A DNA stretch of 8,540 bases from Vibrio tasmaniensis 1F-187 (GTDB lineage: Bacteria > Pseudomonadota > Gammaproteobacteria > Enterobacterales > Vibrionaceae): positions 1 through 8,540 of the forward strand of contig NZ_AJZM02000161.1 of NCBI RefSeq assembly GCF_000272405.2, given 5' to 3'. The notes under the pieces were generated by a model that was not told the DNA's origin, searched no databases, and was given only the letters and a program-made list of their open reading frames with translations. A program made the translations under genes and the position numbers. The stretch's first letter is position 1. Each line of letters opens with the position of its first letter. This document shows positions 6,463 to 8,540 of the stretch, in pieces.

Positions 6463-8001
6463 ATGAAATTAGGATTTTTCTTTGGGGCTGGTGCAGAAGT
6501 AGGTTATGGGCTCCCTATCGGTGGGAAATTCGCGATTGATTTGTTTCGCCAAGATGTGAGTGAGCATAAGCAGGCGTTGCGTGATCAATTAAAAAACCTG
6601 AATCAGTACGATACGTATGTTACAGGTTGGCTACCAGAAAAATACTCAACGCAAAGGATTCATGCATTTGGGAAAAATGAGTTTACAAGTTTAATTGAAT
6701 CGTCAATTGAATATAGAAAGTCAGAAATTATTCGCAGGTTGAATGACTTTGATGTGGAAGCCGATAAAGCATTGCAAGATCTGGGTATCGATAAACAAGT
6801 TGTTGTTGATAAGTTCAATAGTGAGATGGACCATGCATTTGGAGATCAGCTGTTTTCGACAGCGGTACAGATGAATAGTCTGCTTTCTGACCAAGTGCGA
6901 TTGTTTGGCTGCGAGATGTACTCTGCGATGTTGAGTGTATTGCGTGTTAAAGAAAACACCGCAGACCTTCAGAGGTATGCAGGAGCTTTTTTGCAACTAT
7001 TGGTCGGAGCTCATGGCCAAGAGTTAGTGCAACGCCTTAATCAAGAACTGTTTGAAGCTGCTCCTGATGATATTCCAATATTTGATGATGTTTCTGGAAT
7101 GTTCAAAGTGGAGTTCAGTCAAGCGGGGTTAAGTGCTTTAGAATTATTGATGGAATCGAAGCGAGAGTACGATATCGCTAATGGCTCTATATCTGACTTA
7201 CTGTCCGCTCTAGCCCAACAACTTTTAGAAAATATATTCACCACAGTACTAGATTATCAATCGCTTATTGATAGTCATTTTCGTTATTTATACTCCCCAA
7301 AAACAGAGTGGGCTAAGTTCTCCAAAATGGTTATTTTTTTGTGGGCGACAAGAAAGTACATTAAAGAACAGTTAGACCGAGTAGGCAGTTTACCAGATAG
7401 CGGGTATTACCATGACCTTAAACGCTGTGAAGAGCTTGGAATTCAAATCTCAGCAATAGGAACAGCTAACTATAACAATCTTATCGAGACAGTTGCTGCA
7501 CAACTTGATTATCAAATTCCAAACGTCCATCAGTTAAATGGTGGTGTCTGTGATTTCTACAATCCATACAAAAACTCGGTTGTGTTTTGTCAAGATGAAA
7601 ATGATGTGCCACAAGACCAACTCCATGTACCATTTATACTCACTCAAAGTGGATTGAAACCCCTAACATCTGTTGATATGTCAAGACGTTATGTCAGCTT
7701 GTTTGATAGTTACTCGAATTGTGATGCGATAGTAGTTATCGGATACGGCTTTAATATTGATGATAGTCATATCAATGGTTTGTTCCGTCAGCTCATTGAA
7801 GATAACGACAAGTCCTTATACTGGGTCTGTTTAGATACAGATGGTAATGCGGAAGTGCAGAAGCGAGTCTTGGTCCAGAAATTGCGAATTAGTGCCCTTA
7901 ATCGAAATAAGGTTCATGTTATACCGGTATCACCCTCTGATAGGTTACTTGGGGGAGTTAGTTGGTTGGACAGTATCAAATCTGTGGTTGAGCAAGAGTA
8001 G
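6463..8001 (+). CDS. SIR2-like protein, candidate NAD-binding or NAD-cleaving defence factor
   Basis: The 512-residue product starts MKLGFFFGAGAEVGYGLPIGG, with the glycine-rich GAGAE (8-12) of a SIR2-type Rossmann fold at its extreme N-terminus. The other SIR2 landmarks come late: GTANYNNLIE (333-342), with N336 where canonical proteins have the Asn of TxN; VHQLNGGVCDF (355-365), at the place of the catalytic LHG; and VIGYGFNIDDSHIN (425-438), typical of SIR2-like defence proteins. About 300 residues of mostly helical sequence lie between the first and second landmarks, an insertion much larger than in simple deacetylases. ATG 6463 is chosen because GGTGA lies 7 bases upstream and the protein then begins at the fold; an in-frame ATG at 6433 lacks a ribosome site. 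SIR2 proteins in defence islands often deplete NAD+ on infection (family knowledge). That activity here is inferred, and the LHG histidine is replaced by N359. Confidence 0.82.
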   Translation: MKLGFFFGAGAEVGYGLPIGGKFAIDLFRQDVSEHKQALRDQLKNLNQYDTYVTGWLPEKYSTQRIHAFGKNEFTSLIESSIEYRKSEIIRRLNDFDVEADKALQDLGIDKQVVVDKFNSEMDHAFGDQLFSTAVQMNSLLSDQVRLFGCEMYSAMLSVLRVKENTADLQRYAGAFLQLLVGAHGQELVQRLNQELFEAAPDDIPIFDDVSGMFKVEFSQAGLSALELLMESKREYDIANGSISDLLSALAQQLLENIFTTVLDYQSLIDSHFRYLYSPKTEWAKFSKMVIFLWATRKYIKEQLDRVGSLPDSGYYHDLKRCEELGIQISAIGTANYNNLIETVAAQLDYQIPNVHQLNGGVCDFYNPYKNSVVFCQDENDVPQDQLHVPFILTQSGLKPLTSVDMSRRYVSLFDSYSNCDAIVVIGYGFNIDDSHINGLFRQLIEDNDKSLYWVCLDTDGNAEVQKRVLVQKLRISALNRNKVHVIPVSPSDRLLGGVSWLDSIKSVVEQE

Positions 8002-8075
8002 GTTTCTAAAACTCGGTTTGATATCACTCATCTTAAAAACAGGCTGATTTGTAATTTTTTATCTTGGTAGCAATC

Positions 8076-8534
8076 ATGGATGACACATTTGTACCCTCAA
8101 CAAGCAAACAGTGGTTCGAGATTTTGGTCTCTGAAGAGACTAAAACTAAGAATTCTTATGTAGCCAAACCATCAAACCTTATTCGTGACTACCGAAGTGA
8201 AATCGCAACAAGTAATGATTACGAAGGGCGAGAGATCTTAGAGTTATTACAAAATGCTGCTGATCAAGCAAGAGAAGCTGGCATTAAAGGTAAAGTTGTA
8301 ATAGAGCTTTTGAAAGAAGGAATTTTGATTGCTAACAATGGTATTGCTTTTTCAGTTGGAGGTGTTAAATCTCTTCAAAATGCTCATTTAAGTCCGAAGA
8401 GATTGCGAGAAGGACGGTTTATTGGCTGCAAAGGCCTTGGTTTTCGTTCCATTTTAAATTGGACAAATAGACCAATTATATTGAGTGGTGCTTTGGTTCT
8501 CGCATACACGGATAAAAACGGCTTTGTTGCGTAA
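8076..8534 (+). pseudogene. Sacsin/HSP90-like GHKL ATPase, N-terminal fragment cut by an IS
   Basis: Only 148 native residues remain before the IS at 8520. The frame then reads four IS-encoded residues (GFVA) and stops at 8532-8534. The GHKL ATP-binding motifs are visible: the N-box ELLQNAADQA (56-65, N60 for metal), ANNGIAF (86-92) in place of the usual DxGxG, and the G2 lid IGCKGLGFRSI (116-126). The last is characteristic of the sacsin/Nov-domain group rather than histidine kinases. Relatives in defence islands are usually far longer, often over 1000 residues, so most of the protein, including any effector domain, is missing. ATG 8076 with GGTAG at 8066-8070 is preferred to an in-frame TTG at 8064. 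It lies 74 bases after the SIR2-like gene in the same direction and may have been co-transcribed with it. The fragment probably cannot complete an ATPase cycle. Confidence 0.82.
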
Positions 8535-8540
8535 TTCAGT
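8520..8540. mobile_element. Terminal inverted repeat of an IS903-like (IS5 family) element, right boundary
   Basis: These bases (GGCTTTGTTGCGTAATTC...) are the perfect reverse complement of bases 1-21. Here the IS body lies to the right of the window. It interrupts the GHKL ATPase gene and supplies that gene's new stop codon at 8532-8534. The nine bases before it (GATAAAAAC, 8511-8519) differ from the nine bases after the left repeat (TGAAATATG, 22-30). The two ends are therefore not the two sides of one insertion with the 9-base target duplication usual for the IS903 group. Confidence 0.8.

Noticed and set aside
7841..8047. Small + strand reading frame overlapping the end of the SIR2-like gene
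   Set aside because: It lies mostly within the SIR2-like coding region in another frame and has no recognisable motif.
8002..8075. Promoter or terminator between the SIR2-like and GHKL genes
   Set aside because: TTGATA at 8018-8023 lacks a properly spaced -10, and the only hairpin (AAAC/GTTT around 8009-8019) is a 4-base stem without a T tract.

Overview
The window is an 8.5 kb piece of bacterial defence island lying between two copies of one insertion sequence. Its outermost 21 bases at each end are a perfect inverted repeat whose outward-reading form (GGCTTTGTTGCG...) resembles the terminal inverted repeats of the IS903 branch of the IS5 family. The low overall G+C, AT-rich codon choice and protein sequences suggest a gammaproteobacterium of the Vibrio/Aliivibrio/Shewanella type. 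That assignment comes from general appearance only, because no taxonomic marker gene is present. All recognisable genes are on the + strand. No tRNA, rRNA or CRISPR array was seen.

Left block (22-4979): a type I restriction-modification operon ends at a clear intrinsic terminator. It starts with the C-terminal half of a specificity subunit (hsdS) cut by the left IS, then a RecF/SMC-type AAA ATPase, an HNH endonuclease, and a complete methyltransferase subunit (hsdM). Junctions are very tight (14-base overlap, 1-base gap, 5-base gap), so the genes are probably translated together. The ATPase plus HNH pair has the architecture of the Septu anti-phage system (PtuA + PtuB) and sits between hsdS and hsdM, much as PrrC or RloC anticodon nucleases sit inside other type I loci. 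No hsdR is present.

Right block (5006-8519): three more genes follow. They are a protein with one divergent phospholipase-D (HKD) nuclease-like motif and a large unrecognised C-terminal region, a SIR2-like protein with a divergent NAD-site, and the first 148 residues of a sacsin/HSP90-like GHKL ATPase cut off by the right IS. Gaps of about 107 and 74 bases separate them. They look like defence genes but match no named system I can assign with confidence, so this is the best candidate for something undescribed.

As drawn, both end genes are broken by IS insertion: hsdS has lost its N-terminal half and the GHKL gene has lost nearly everything after its ATP-binding motifs. The type I system is therefore probably inactive here unless another hsdS supplies specificity in trans. 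The nested ATPase/HNH pair, hsdM, the PLD-like gene and the SIR2-like gene appear intact. The window may be a whole short-read contig that ends where a repeated IS begins.
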